64,000 nucleotides of DNA, from assembly GCA_028274465.1 (NCBI GenBank), contig CM051458.1, positions 37,672,744 through 37,736,743 of the forward strand, read 5' to 3'. This stretch comes from Plantago ovata (lineage: Eukaryota > Streptophyta > Magnoliopsida > Lamiales > Plantaginaceae). A model generated the notes under the pieces. The model searched no databases. It had not been told where the DNA came from and saw only the letters and a list, made by a program, of their open reading frames with translations. Of this stretch, positions 1 through 12,694 are shown piece by piece (the stretch's first letter is position 1; the number at the start of each line of letters is the position of its first letter). Both the position numbers and the translations under genes were made by a program.

Positions 1-1913
1 AGAATCAAGGCAACCTGTGGTTATGCCCACCCGGATCAAAATGCCTATGGCCTAATCAAGATAGACGTCTCCTATGGGAACAATTGGTATGAAGGAGCAC
101 CGCCTTCTAATCCACACCTCCGCCTCAGGTTGCTAGTTCGGGACCACAAGGTGGAGGGGTGCTTCCTTCACCTCTTGTCTCTTCTCTCAACGATCTTGTG
201 TTGAAGACAATAAGTTTATGGAGCATTACTATCGTAATGAAGCTACTAACAATCAGCGGTTTGAGAAGCTTGAGGCTAGTAGTAGCAACCTCCATAAGAG
301 TTGCAAGAGCTGATAGATCGGGGGCTAGTAGAGAGCAAGGGAAGTTTCCCGGAACACGGAGAAGGCTATGGCCATAACCGTGGTGACTGATTTGCCCGTG
401 GAGATCACGGTTGTGAGAGACAATGCACTAGTTGAGGTGCCAAGTTGCAAGATAACTGAAACTTGCAAGTGAGTGAGGAGCTTGAGACTCCTAAGGTGGT
501 TGTGGAAGAAAAAGTGGTCGCACAATCTGATGCGATAGTGGAAGAAGTGAATGAAAACTCATCGTCTGAGGATGAGTTGGTGGATATTGGTGGAAGTGCC
601 TATCCAAGAGAGCTTTGATGTGAAATCGGCTTGGGTAAGAAGGATGGAATAGTGGCAACTCTAGACACGGGAGCGGGTGTGAATGTCATACCTTTGAACG
701 TGTACGAAGAGTCGGTTTTGTCTGGCTTAGACCAATGAAGTGCATGGTGCAATTGGGACGGGTCTATGAAGAAGCCATTGGTGTGATCGAGAATCTAGTG
801 GTAAGAGTCGCCGGTGTAGAGGTCAAGACGAACTTCATCGTCATGCCTACATCCTCCGCAAAGCTCAAGGATGTGGTTCTTTTGGGTAGAGCCTTCATCA
901 ACAAAGTACATATGGTGATAGACATGTACCGTCGTACATGTACTTCGAGGTAAATGGCAAGCAACATACGTTGCGAGCCATAATTAATTCATGTGCTTAT
1001 GTTGATACTAACGAACTTGTAGGATTCTTTGGTCCTCTTATGTTCGTCAAGATTGCAGGGACTTGATGCTTTGAAGAGCACTTGGACGGGGAAGTCTAGT
1101 ACCCGATGCGAAATTGATCCCGCATGAGCTAAGACGAGTCGAGCCAACGACTTTTAAATGAAGGCGCTTCTCGGGAGGCACCCGAGGTTGTAGGTACTTG
1201 CATATAGATTAGAAGCACGTTTAAATTTTTGTTTCGTTGTTTAACAAGGTTTTTGGGGTGAAATTTAGCAAAAGTCGAAAAAAATGGGATTTGGGAGCTT
1301 CAGGTCCCAAGCGAACCGCTTGGAAAGCCCAAGCGGTCCGCTTGGATTTCCAGTAAGAATTCCATTCTTACTGGAAATCCAGGCGTGCGCTTGGCACGCC
1401 CAAGCGGTCCGCTTGAATTTCCAGTAAGAATGAAAATTCTTACTGGAAATCCAAGTGGGCGCTTGGAGTTCCCAAGCGGACGCGCTTCCAGCGCTTCGCT
1501 TGGGACGGCCAGGGCTTCGCTTGGCTTCCTTAAGAAAGCTAAGCGGGGCACTTGTGTATCAAACCTCCCCACTTCGTTTTCTTCCCCATTGCCGATTTAG
1601 CACCCCAATCTCAATCTCTCTCAATTCTCCACCAATTCTTGCAATCTTGTGCATTTTACAAGCCCATCACCCCCTTATCATCTAAACCGATCAATTTCAC
1701 GTTTGAGGCATCCATAACAAGGAATCAAAGGTACCTCTCATGAACCCGAACTTTCTTGAATTGGATTTTATCTTAATTAGCTTCAATTGTTTTATGCATT
1801 GGTGAATTAGAGTTTTATGATGATTGTTTTAGGCATGTTTTCTTACTAGGATGTGATGGTCTAAAGTTCGAAGTTTGCTCCTCTTGATTTATGATGAACT
1901 CTAGGGCTCGAAT
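1..1913 (+). mobile_element. Athila-type Gypsy gag-protease fragment (C2 family)
   Basis: This is a decayed copy of the element seen in better shape at 36052-38358 and beyond. Bases 1-1125 align by eye with 37211-38357 (end of gag, linker, aspartic protease) and 1126-1913 with the following non-coding spacer up to about 39130. The protease signature LDTGAGVNVIPLN is still readable near 660-710. The spacer carries the same AAGCG-type palindrome cluster (about 1310-1530) as the better copy. It is broken, with roughly ten or more small disruptions, so it is older than the copy at 36 kb. Its left end lies outside the window and its right end runs into the assembly gap. Confidence 0.88.
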
Positions 1914-2013
1914 NNNNNNNNNNNNNNNNNNNNNNNNNNNNNNNNNNNNNNNNNNNNNNNNNNNNNNNNNNNNNNNNNNNNNNNNNNNNNNNNNNNNNNN
2001 NNNNNNNNNNNNN
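1914..2013. other. Assembly gap (100 N)
   Basis: Exactly 100 unknown bases, the usual placeholder for a gap of unknown length. The sequence changes from a plus-strand Gypsy fragment to a minus-strand Copia leader across it, so the two sides should not be assumed to be contiguous. Confidence 0.99.
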
Positions 2014-2131
2014 AGAGATCGTCTCCTAGCGACATCCTGTCAGCAAAGACTACCAAACTGATCAAGTGAAAGTGATTTACGGGAAAGCACCTAGGGATCT
2101 AGGTTCAGTGTTGAAGGTAAAGAACCTCCAT

Positions 2132-2142
2132 CTCTGATACCA
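2132..2142 (-). other. Primer binding site of Copia F (initiator tRNA-Met)
   Basis: The plus strand reads CTCTGATACCA, the reverse complement of TGGTATCAGAG, which pairs with the 3' end of plant initiator tRNA-Met. It lies two bases from the LTR edge, the same spacing as in Copia B. Confidence 0.9.
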
Positions 2143-3619
2143 CTTGTTGGTTCCCTTTAAACAACAAGAAAGACAAGGGGGGGGGTGAATAGTCTTTTCA
2201 AACTTTTCGTCGTTTAAAACTTTCTCAGCAAGTGCTTATTACTTTCAGTAATGAGTTTTCTGGTACTTACTTTTCTCAGCAAGTACTTATTACTTTTCAG
2301 TAAAGAGTTTGTTGATACTTAAAAAACAGTGTGGAAGTCTTTTACAATAAGTTCTTGTCTCAGAGAGCTAGTTTCAGCAAGTAAGCAGAGTGACAGTGTA
2401 CGAGGAATGTAACTTGCTGAAAAACTAAGTGCAGTAAAGTGAATGACACAAACACTTTTATAGTGGTATCTGAGAGTGGCATAATCTCTCAACTAATCCA
2501 CTTTGTCATTTCTAGGACTGAATCCACTATGATAAGATATGAGGTTCCTTACAAATCCTATCACCAATGATTCTCATAAACCAAAGCACACTTGTTTCGT
2601 TTCCAACCTAAACTAGAGAACTGTAACCTTGTTCTCCACCAAACTTGGGACTTATATTCAGCAACACTATGCTTGATTAATTCCCTCTGAATTTCACGCC
2701 TGAAAAGGGTGTTTATTAGTTAGAGAGGTTTGGGATGAGATGACTTGAGTATAACTTTTCAGCTATAACAAGTTATCTAAAGAAACACAACTTGTAATAC
2801 TTTGCAGTAAGCAAGTTTGTTGTTTTTGGTGTCAAGACTTGTTCTTGTTCCAAAGAAAGAACACTTAACTAATTTCTTAGCCGTGAATGTTCTACTTCTT
2901 CACAAGTAGCTTTTGTTTCAAGCTTAAGTCTTGGAACGACAATAGGCAGTAAAGAGTAGAGAAGGATTTGAGTGTTTAAAGCACAAGTGAGAGTTTGATC
3001 ACGTTGTTGATACACCTTCTACTCTTGCCTGATGACCTCTATTTATAGTGTCTCAATGGACCCGTTTGAATTTCAAATTCTAAGGCCTTGTACCTTAAGA
3101 TGTCACTATCTTGCTTTTGTACTTTCAGCAACGTCCTTCATTTGTCTTCTTGTCTTCATTTTCTTCGCGTGCTTACTTTGCATTTAATGTTCTTTTGAAT
3201 CAAATTCAAATATGAACATTGGAGACAAAATGCAAGTACTCTTCAGCAAGGAGGTCACATATGTTATCAGCAAGTGGTCAGTCTCAGTTTCAGCAAGCAC
3301 AACCTACTCTGTCATATAAATTTTCACTTATGCAAGTTGTTCCTGAAATTCTCACTTTCTGAAGCAACATGTGCCTTTGTAGATACCTTTCTCATAATTC
3401 TTCTAAGTCTTCAGTCTTCGAATCTTCAACTTTCTGAGTGGTTCTAGGTCTTCAATAGTTCGTTTGTAAAAACAAATTACATCATCAACAAACGAAAGAA
3501 CCTCACTAGTACCTACACTAAGTCTTTCAGCAAACGTTCCTCTTTTAAAATGTCTTTAAAATTCTAAATTCCTATGGACCTTAAGAGTACTAGTTGTTGG
3601 GCTTTCCTTAATTTAGCAT

Positions 3620-3624
3620 GGTTA
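3620..3624. repeat. Target site duplication of element A (left copy, GGTTA)
   Basis: GGTTA precedes the left LTR and recurs at 14462-14466 directly after the right LTR. Without the insert, the flanks match the uninterrupted LTR sequence near 47910 of the same Copia family. Confidence 0.95.
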
Positions 3625-4802
3625 TGATGAACCGGTTTGTCAGACTCAATTAATCAAATAAATTTGTATTAAGCCAAAGACAATCCACAACTACAACGAA
3701 AACCATAGTGTAGCAGTAGAATAACCTCGAGTGTCGATCTCTAAGGACTATAACTAGCTTTATCTAATCTAACTTAAGAATATAAATCAACAGACGACTT
3801 AGCAAAGGTTTTTCTTAACATATAATGGAGATTGGTGATAGTATGGTCATTCAAAGCATAGCGGGTTAATAATCATGCATAAATTCCCCGGTTTTGCATA
3901 GAGATCTTTGATCAATGAATTGTCCAATTGTGATCCGTAATTATTCAACACTACGAAGATAGAGGTTTTAGATAGATCAAAGAAATAAAGCAATAACTCT
4001 AGGTATAATGCGCGATATAGCCATTAGCATAATTATTAACCCTTCGCTAAGAAATCACATACTATCACCAACGAGAAGTTTAGCTACTCATAGATGTCAT
4101 GCAATCAACAGAAATCATACCACGAATGAATGAAAACATGATGAAAGATATATAAATATAAATAGAAAAACTGTAAGATACAATGTTACCGAAGGTTGTC
4201 AATCTCCGAAAATTGGCGATCTTACAAGCTCCAAAACTCTAAGAAAAAGTATCTCCTAAGCTAAGAACCCCCAGAACAGGCTCTGGAGAATTCCTACCTA
4301 AAACTAATGAGAAAGGTGAGAGAAAAGGTCTGAGAAAGTATGAAAAACGGAGAAACCTGAGCAACTATATATATCTATTCGGGAGGTGTGGGGCGAAGGG
4401 CCCCACACACCGGGCGATTCGCCCCACGTCCCGGGCGACTCGCCCGGGAGACTTTTTCGGTTGAAAATGCGTTTTCGACGCGTTTTTGGATATCTTATCC
4501 TTTTCGGACTCGGTTTTTGCCTTCTAGTGACCTTTTACCCTTCAGATTCGACCCCTAGACTTCAAATCCTATCCGGAATATTCGAGATACTGCAAATAGG
4601 CCTTCGGAACACCAATTCCTTGTCTACTTCAATATAATTGCCCGGAAAACCTCGTTTTTCCCTCAAAACCTGTAAAATACAAACTAAAGGGAAATGTGAC
4701 ACTATTCTAATAAAATGCACTAAAATATAGCTAAATTAACATAGAGGATATCTAAAATAGGTGAAAAAGATTCAAATGAAAGTGTAAAATACACATTCAT
4801 CA
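3625..4802 (-). repeat. 3' LTR of element A
   Basis: Starts TGATGAACC and ends TTCATCA on the plus strand, about 1.18 kb. It contains a TATA-like box at 4365-4374 and, on its upstream side in element orientation, GGGCG-type spaced palindromes at 4384-4450. It pairs with the split LTR at 11946-14461. Confidence 0.94.
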
Positions 4803-6514
4803 AACTCCCCAAACCGAACATTTGCTTGTCCTCAAGCAACTAAGCTAGACTCTAATGCAAAAAACAATGCACCACAAAAACTGGAGTCTCTTGCCAAATG
4901 ATATGAACTAATCTACTGAATCTATCAAAAACATATGAACAAGAACCATACAAATCATAACATGAATATAGGTTGAAGAATGCCTCGATTGACTCATACA
5001 CATTCACATAAGCACTTATCTCAAGACAAGATAGTCTCTCGTAACATTCTCTACCTGGACCTAGTCAGTGACGACGTAATGAAACATGTTAGAATACGAA
5101 TAGTTGTCCCGTGCCTATGAAACTAAGGACTTACTTTTGTTCACCAAGTTAAGACTTTTCCTCAAAGAGGTCGAACCAATACTGGCTCTCATCAAACGAA
5201 GGAGGGTTCCCTAAAAAGATAACACTCCCCTATTATACCCATCTCTCAAGCAAAGCCTTAAGCTATTCACCACTTCCTGAATGGCAGGACGAGGGTGGTC
5301 TAGAACAGATGACACTCAAACAAAAGAAAAGATAGAGAATTACCACACAATTACGAACATTACAAGAATTGGAAAATGAGACACAACACTTTGCTAAACT
5401 GCTTTTGGCTTTTTGGACCCTTCTTTGCTTTCTTGGGGTCTTTTCTTTTTTTTTCTTTTTCTTTTTTTCTTTTCCAGTTTTCTTTTTTTCTTTTTCCTGG
5501 AATGTTTTTCTTTTTCTCTTTTTTTTCTCGATTTTTTTTTTAGCCAGCAGTAGCACAACGAAAAAGAAACAAAAATGACACACAAACGACCTCCCCAAAC
5601 CTATTCGAAAGAATAGGTTGGAGTACAAAATTTACGAAAATGGAAAAATAAACTCACAACACAATATTGAAAAATGAAAAACAAGTCTAACGATAGCGTA
5701 ACCCCCTCCCCAAATCTATTCGGAAGAATAGGTTGCAAACAAAGGATCACACAATCTCACACTACCTCCTTCCTAGGCATTTAGCAATCTCAAAGCAAGG
5801 TGAAGACTTGTTGCCTCTTAGGTACATAATTACTCGGGAAAACAACCATAAGATCCTAACATGCATCATCCTATTATAAAGGCCTTCGTGAACCGCAGTA
5901 GAGAAAATACCACTAAGTGATGCCGAGACTACCAAGCTTAACTAAGTGCAATACATAAATGTGACAAGCCAAGCGAGAGAAACCTCAAACAAATTCATAG
6001 AGATGAAGCATATGATTAATGGCATAATTAGTTGATCTACCCAATAAAAAAGTTCAAAAAATTTGGCAACAAACTCCACATAAACATGCAAGACTATCCT
6101 AGGATGAATGTAGTATATGCAACTAAAAACTAAGAAAGCAGTAAACGTGCAAATGCAAATGCAAAAAATTTCACGAGCAAGACAAGTATAAAGATAACCA
6201 GTGATAACCCCCCCCCCCAAAACCTGTACGTCGTCGCTCGTCCCGAACGTCGAAAGTGGATTCAAGGTGAGAGCTAATACTTGTATAAGTGACCTATAAT
6301 ACTCAATCAAACTCGTGAGAAAACAAAACGGGTGATAAACGAGGTAAAAAGATCGATAATTTAGCATAATAGGAGAGAAACGTGTTTCCTTCGAAAATGC
6401 TAAATTATCATCTAGAAACCTATTTTATAACCAAAAACATACGAAAATATGAACAACAACACAATGATATGCTCAACAAAACACACTAACCTTCAGTAGA
6501 GGCGGTAAGGGTAA
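4803..6514 (-). other. 3' non-coding region of element A with repeated purine-tract modules
   Basis: About 1.7 kb without a credible gene. It begins with the polypurine tract next to the LTR (4803-4815). Next to it is the hairpin GCTTG-TCCT-CAAGC (4824-4837). Further purine-tract-like blocks lie at 5591-5600, 5706-5714 and about 6207-6222; the middle two are each followed by a CCTATTC...GAATAGG hairpin (5598-5619, 5713-5734). An oligopyrimidine run fills about 5440-5540. The reading frames over the run are low-complexity artefacts. Confidence 0.75.
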
Positions 6515-7640
6515 GCTCAAGATGATCAACCTCCCTTTGATCACTAGAAATCTCGAAGTACGGCTTCACTCGTTGACCATTCACGTTGAAGGTATTGCCC
6601 GTCTTTGGATCAAAGAGTTCTACAGCTCCATGGGGAGCAAATTTGATAATTTTGTACGGTCCATCCCAACGAGTATGAGCTTTCCAGGAAATAGTCGAAG
6701 GCGGGAATTAAATACCAAAGCTTTTTGTCCAGGAATCAGTTCTTTACGTACTATACCACGGTCATGATACTTCTTAGTACGTTCCTTGTAGATCTTGGCA
6801 TTTTCATAAGCACCTAGTCGCAATTCATCGAGCTCATCTAGTTGCAGCAATCGTTCCTCGCCAGCTTTTCCCATATCAAGATTGAGTGCTTTGATAGCCC
6901 AATATGCCTTGTGTTCCAGTTCTAGCCTTGTGTTCCAGTTCTACGGGAAGATGACATGCTTTCCCATACACAAGTCTGTACGGAGTGTTTCCAATCACCG
7001 TCTTGTAGCTAGTCCTGTATGCCCAAAGTGCATCACTCAATTTTCCTTCCCAATCTTTCCTACTAGGCTTCACTACACGCTCCAGGATCTTTTTAATTTG
7101 ACGGTTGCTAACTTCGACTTGGCCTGATGTTTGTGGATGATATGGCGTAGCGACACTATGGTGGACACCGTATCTCTTAAGAAGGGAAGCAAAAGTTCTA
7201 TTGACGAAGTGTGACCCTCCATCACTGATGATTGTCCTAGGGCACCCAAATCTAGAGAATATTACTTCCTTCAAGAACTTCATAACAACTGCGTCGTCAT
7301 TTGTTTTTGTAGGAATTGCCTCCACCCATTTAGTCACATAATCCATCGCAACAAGAATGTATCGATAACCTCCACTTGATGGAAATGGTCCCATGAAATC
7401 AATGCCCCACACGTCGAAAGGTTCGACCACTAGATTCCCTTGAAGGGGCATTTCGTCTTTCTTGCTAATATTACCACCTCGTTGACATGGGTCACAATTC
7501 TTCACAAAAATTCGAGCATCTCGGTATATTGTTGGCCAGAAAAATCCTGCTTGTAGTACTTTGCGAGCTGTTTTCAAGCCACTATAGTGTCCTCCACAAT
7601 TAAGCTCATGGCAATGACTCAACACACTTTGTTGCTCTTC
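6515..7640 (-). pseudogene. Element A integrase region
   Basis: The zinc-binding domain is visible as [11 protein letters not shown] followed by CDPCQRGG, the catalytic core as [22 protein letters not shown] and [13 protein letters not shown] (the D, D and E positions). A C-terminal part follows toward 6515. It would insert the reverse-transcribed DNA into the host genome. It lies downstream of the RNase H in one polyprotein, the Gypsy order. It is part of a broken element and I do not expect function. Confidence 0.9.
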
Positions 7641-7869
7641 TTGTGGCACGCATCTCCTTAGAATCCCATTAGCTCCTTCTTTTAATAGATGCGGATCATC
7701 CCATATGTAAGACCTGCTACGCTTGGCAAGAGTTCTCTTGTCGGAGGCTGAAAAGTTAGTGGGGCAAACATTCATAGCTAAATAGTTCACAATATCAGCA
7801 TACCATGGCTCTTCATTAGCCTTCATTAGGTGCTCATCAGGGAGGTCCTCATTGATGGGTATCGAATCA

Positions 7870-9343
7870 ACAGGGATATTTGGTATTCTAGATAAATGAT
7901 CAGCTACTAAATTCTCCCTACCAGCTCTATCCACTATGGTCAAATCAAAGTCTTGCAGCAAAAGGACCCAACAGATTAATCTAGGCTTAGAATCTTGCTT
8001 AGCTATCAAGTGTCTCAAAGCAGCATGATCAGTATGGACATTCACAGGATGACCAATTAAATAAGACCTAAACTTTTGTAAAGCAAAGACAACAACTAAA
8101 AATTCCTTTTTAGTAGTTGTATAATTAACTTGCGCGGAGTGTAGAGTCTTACTAACATAATAAATCACACGATACTGCTTATCAACTTTTTGGCATAAAA
8201 CAGCACCCATAGCAAAATTCGAAGCATCACACATAATCTCAAAAGGAAGATTCCAGTCAGGCGGCACAACAATGGGAGCAGAAACAAACTTTTCCTTAAG
8301 GGTATTAAAAGCAACTAAGCACTCATTAGAGAAATGGAAAACCACATCTTTTGCAAGCAAGCTACTTAAAGGTTTAGCAATTTTCGAAAAATCTTTAATA
8401 AACCTCCTATGAAACCCTACATGGCCAAGAAACGATTGCAATTCTTTCACACAAGTAGGTGGGGGAAGTTTTTCAATGATTTCGATTTTAGCCTTGTCTA
8501 CCTCAATACCTCTTTCAGAAACTATATGTCCTAGAACAATGCCTTCCCTAACCATGTAATGACTTTTGTCCCAGCTTAAGGTCAAATTGCATTCAATGCA
8601 CCTTTTCAAAACAAGATCTAATCTTTGCAAGCATTCATCAAACAAATGACCAAAAAGGGAAAAATCATCCATGAAAACTTCGACAAACTTAGTTACCATA
8701 TCAGAGAAAATAGAAAGCATGCACCTTTGAAAAGTGGCGGGAGCGTTTCATAGTCCAAACGGCATCCTCCTATAGGCAAATGTTCCGAATGGGCACGTGA
8801 ATGTCGTCTTCTCCTGATCCTCCGGTGCAATCGGAATCTGGTAGAAATCTGATAAACCATCAAGAAAACAATAGAATTTCCGCCCCGCAAGGCGGTTTAG
8901 CATGTCATCTATAAATGGTAAGGGAAGTGGTCTTTCTTAGTGGCGGCATTTAATCTTCTATAGTCAATGCACATCCGCCATCCAGTGGTCTTCCTAACCG
9001 GTACCAACTCTCCCTTCTCGTTCTCTTCCACCGTGACTCCTGATTTCTTAGGAACTACATGAATCGGGCTCACCCATCGACTATCGGGAATGGGGTAAAT
9101 CATATCGGCATCTAGCAACTTGATTACTTCTTTCCTAACCACCTCTTGCATGGCCGGATTTATCCTACGCTGGGGTTGCCTAACGGGTTTGGCATCTTGC
9201 TCTAGAGTGATGTTGTGCACACACCGAGTAGGGCTAATTCCCTTGATATCACTAATCCCCCATCCAATAGCTGCAGAATTTTCTTTCAAAACTTCAATTA
9301 GCCTACTTTCTTCATCGTTGGAGAGATGTGAGGAGACTATCAC
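7870..9343 (-). pseudogene. Element A reverse transcriptase and RNase H region
   Basis: The region starts with the Athila-like block [15 protein letters not shown] and continues through [11 protein letters not shown], the catalytic FMDDFS motif and the thumb ([15 protein letters not shown]). The RNase H follows, with [12 protein letters not shown] and [10 protein letters not shown] at about 7870-8270. Together these would copy element RNA into DNA in a virus-like particle. The order upstream of integrase and the sequence motifs place it in the Athila branch of Ty3/Gypsy. The region is broken. Confidence 0.92.
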
Positions 9344-9715
9344 CGGCTTCTTCTGATTTTTCTCCTAAGTAGACATACTTGAGGTGTGCAGGAAGTGGCT
9401 TTAATTCTAAGCTCGACTCTTCAGGAAATTTACTTTCTTCCTCTTCTTCATCTAAAGGTTCAAGTACTTCTTCTCCTACAGGAATTTCTGGGGTACTATC
9501 CATTATTTCAACTAGTTCCCTTGCTTCCTTGGTCATGTAGCATGTCTCAGTTTGCATGGTTAGTGCCTCCTCAAGTGGTTCACGATTATCATGGCAATGA
9601 TGAAATTCGGAAATCACGGAATCATAGCAATCGACAAAATTTAACTCTTCCACGACTTCCTTATCTTCGATGCTACATCCTACCAATTCAATCTTCTCCC
9701 CCATTACCTCCATGG

Positions 9716-10822
9716 TTATTTTCTTGCCCTTAAGTTCAAGGAATGTGTTGGTAGTTGCCATGAATGGTCTCCCAAGTAGTACCACGTGCTCGCGAATATG
9801 GCTCTTTCCTCGTCTGCAGACTTCATTACTAAAAAATCAGCTGGGATTATCAATTTGTCCACCTTCACAAGGATGTCCTCTATTATCCTGACCGGCCTCT
9901 TCACACTTTGGTCCGCCATTTGGACGACCATATCAGTTGGTGTCAATTCTCCGAGATCCAGGGCTTTGTACACCGAATAGGGCATTAAGTTAATGCTAGC
10001 CCCTAAGTCAAGCATTGCCTTCGTGGTTCGACCATTCCCCAAAGCGATGTTGATGATGAAACTTCCAGGATCTTTCTTCTTCACAGGTAATCCGGCAATT
10101 GAGTTGACCGTTTCAACCCCATTATCTTCCTTTCCTGAAGTGACCCTTTTGTTCTTTATCTCACGAAAGAATTTTGTGTAAGCTGGAATGTTTTGGATTA
10201 ACTCCAAGAGAGGCACATTGACTTCAACCTTTGAGAGGCGTTGGAATAGAGGTGACTCTTGAATATCCTTCTTGGTTGGCTTGATCCGACTTGGGAATGG
10301 TACATGTGGTTTCGGAGGTACATATGGATTAGAAGAATTGTGAAGTATCGCCGGCGTAGGAGTCCCTACTTCGACTTCATCACCACCCATGTCTTCTATA
10401 GATGGTCTTGGTTCATCATCCTTCTCTCGAATCTCTTGAGGTTCCTTGGAACTTCCGCTACCCTCTTGCTCCGTGCTTGGTCCTGTATTTTCGTCCCCAG
10501 TAGATTCAACACGTTTAGGACGCACGAAGTTAGGAATTTTGGTCATCTTTCCTCCACGGAGTAGTAAATTCACTTCTTCGTACTCAGTTTCCTCGGTTGT
10601 AACAGTTGGAAGTGGCTCGGGATCAGCTTCAGGTTTCAAAACGGGGGAACTGGGGTCGTCCAGTTCCCTGGAACTGGGTGGCGATTCGCCCCCTACCTCG
10701 GGCGAGTCGCATGAGGAGGGCCGAGTCGCCCCGAGTTCTCTATCTGTGGGGGGCGATTCGCCCCCCGCATCGGGCGGTTCGCCCCCTACTTCCAGGGGGC
10801 GTCTTCGACTGCTTTTCCGCAC
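9716..10822 (-). pseudogene. Element A gag-protease linker and aspartic protease region
   Basis: An acidic, proline-rich linker (about 10300-10820) leads into an aspartic protease fold with the motif LDLGASINLMPYSVY, the position of the usual DTG/DSG active site, and later PADFLVM. The linker holds repeats of the type GGESPP, encoded by GGGCG-type spaced palindromes at about 10677-10800, the same palindromes found in this family's LTR. The protease would cut the gag-pol polyprotein. It belongs to a broken element. Confidence 0.85.
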
Positions 10823-11736
10823 CTTTCACACTTCAACAAGCTAAGCTCCTTGATAAGTTGCTCAGTTACTTCGACTGCTTCAAAAGCCTTTTCGATGCGC
10901 AGATTGTTCTCAGCTTGCCCCGCGTGTGCTATCTCGAAAACACTCTCAATGGCTTTAATCCCTGCGTAAAACACAAGTTCCTCCTCTTCACTGATATCTT
11001 TGTCTTCAGAATATCCTTCGTATAAGCCGTCAGTTTCGCCCTGATTTGAATATACGTTGGTGACTTGATTTGACATTATCTTCTCGGATTGTGCAGATCC
11101 ATTGGCGTACTTTTGAAAGACCTTCTTTGCCTCTTCAACTGTACATTCTTCTAATCCTCCACACATCCCATCCACTTGAAGCCTAACATCATCACGTAGA
11201 CCACCAACAAAATACCAAATCAGCTCCCCGTCGTTGAAACGGTGATGGGGGCACTCACGTTTATACAGCTCAAAACGTTCATAGGTGTCACAGAACCGCT
11301 CGTACTCTCCTTGCTTGAAGTGTTCGATCCGATTCCGCATTGCAATTGTCTCATGGTAAGGCATGAGACGCGCCAAGAACTCCTCTACTACTTGGCTCCA
11401 GGTCCTCAGTGATCCTGGTGCTAACCTTGCTATCCAAATCCTTGGTTCATATCCCAGAGCAAAAGAAAATAATTTCCTGCATAATTGGTCCTCGGTGAAC
11501 CCTTTTGCTGGAACCTTTGCTATTTCTTCCTCATAGGACCTGATGAAGCTTAATGGATTCATCCCCACTCCATCTTCGAACCTCGGTATCCTTCTCACTA
11601 CAGAACTCGTTACCTCATACCCCGATAACTCTTCTTCCAAGTATATAGCTGACCCTTTCTTGACTTGCGAAAACATAGGTGTTAAGCGAGCTTTTAAGGT
11701 CGTCATACCTGGAAATCTGTAACAGGAGTAACTCAA
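10786..11736 (-). pseudogene. Element A gag (retrotransposon capsid) region
   Basis: The frame holds the plant retrotransposon gag fold: IWIARLAPGSLRTWSQVVEEFLARL, then FKQGEYERFCDTYERFELYKRECPHH and LQVDGMCGGLEECTVEEA. It would form the virus-like particle. Its sequence groups with the gag of C1 (33215-34321) and not with the gag of H or C2. I chose the first methionine at the 11736 end; an internal methionine ten residues on (MTTLKARL) is equally plausible. Confidence 0.88.
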
Positions 11737-11924
11737 AACTAAAAATTAGTCTCGTTAGAAATCTCGAAGATGAAGCAAATTTCTAGAAATCACTATAAAA
11801 TCGAAAACTACTAAGACTAGGAAAGGAGTAGTAGAGAGAGACTAAATAGGAAAATAAAAACTACTAGGACTAGGAATTGAATGCTTGAAAATATAAAAAA
11901 GGTAAACAGAAAAAAGGAGTATAG

Positions 11925-11942
11925 TCCCCGGCAACGGCGCCA
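11925..11942 (-). other. Primer binding site of element A (tRNA-Asp)
   Basis: The plus strand is the reverse complement of TGGCGCCGTTGCCGGGGA, matching the 3' end of plant tRNA-Asp including CCA. It is three bases from the LTR. The rest of the short leader (11737-11924) is non-coding and its last 25 bases match the leader of element H. Confidence 0.95.
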
Positions 11943-12684
11943 ATTTAATGAACCGGTTTGTTAGACTCAATTAATCAAATAAATTTGTATTAAGCCAAAG
12001 GCAATTCACAACTACAACGAAAACCGTAGTGTAGCAGTAGAATAACCTCGAGTGTCGATCTCTAAGGACTATAACTAGCTTTATCTAATCTAACTTAACA
12101 ATATAAATCAACAGACGACTTAGCAAAGGTTTTTCTTAACAGATAATGGAGATTGGTGATAGTATGGTCATTCAAAGCATAGCGGGTTAATAATCATGCA
12201 TAAATTCCCCGGTTTTGCATAGAGATCTTTGATCAATGAATTGTCCAATTGTGTTCCGTAATTATTCAACACTACGAAGATAGAGGTTTTAGATAGATCA
12301 AAGAAATAAAGCAATAACTCTAGGTATAATGCGCGATATAGCAATTAGCATAATTATTAACCCTTCGCTAAAAAATCACATACTATCACCAACGAGAAGT
12401 TTATCTACTCGTAGATGTCATGCAATCAACATAAATCATACCACGAATGAATGAAAACATGATGAAAGATATATAAATATAAATAGAAAAACTGTAAGAT
12501 ACAATGTTACCGAAGGTTGTCAATCTCCGAAGAATCGCGATCTTACAAGCTCCAAAACGCTAAGAAAAAGTATCTCCTAAGCCAAGAACCCCCAGAACAG
12601 GCTCTGGAGAATTCCTTCTAAAACTAATGCGAAAGGTGAGAGAAAAGGTCTGAGAAAGTATGAAAAACGGAGAAAACTGAGCAA

Positions 12685-12694
12685 CTATATATAG
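12685..12694 (-). promoter_or_regulatory. TATA-like box in the 5' LTR of element A
   Basis: CTATATATAG. In element orientation the GGGCG-type palindromes end about 10-100 bases upstream of it. The same arrangement recurs in the solo LTR (13919-13928) and in H. Confidence 0.6.

Noticed and set aside
5263-5628. Lysine-rich 121-residue frame
   Set aside because: Translation of the oligopyrimidine run in the 3' region of element A; low complexity only. The same applies to frames at 27608-28012 and 56305-56493.
5942-6367. 141-residue hydrophobic frame that could suggest an envelope-like protein in element A
   Set aside because: It lies antisense-neutral in the purine-module region, has no counterpart frame in H or C1, and contains the palindromic and C-run sequence; judged a chance frame.
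9386-10844. Plus-strand frames opposite the element A protease and linker
   Set aside because: Antisense shadows of the minus-strand coding region, produced by GC-rich palindromes lacking stops.
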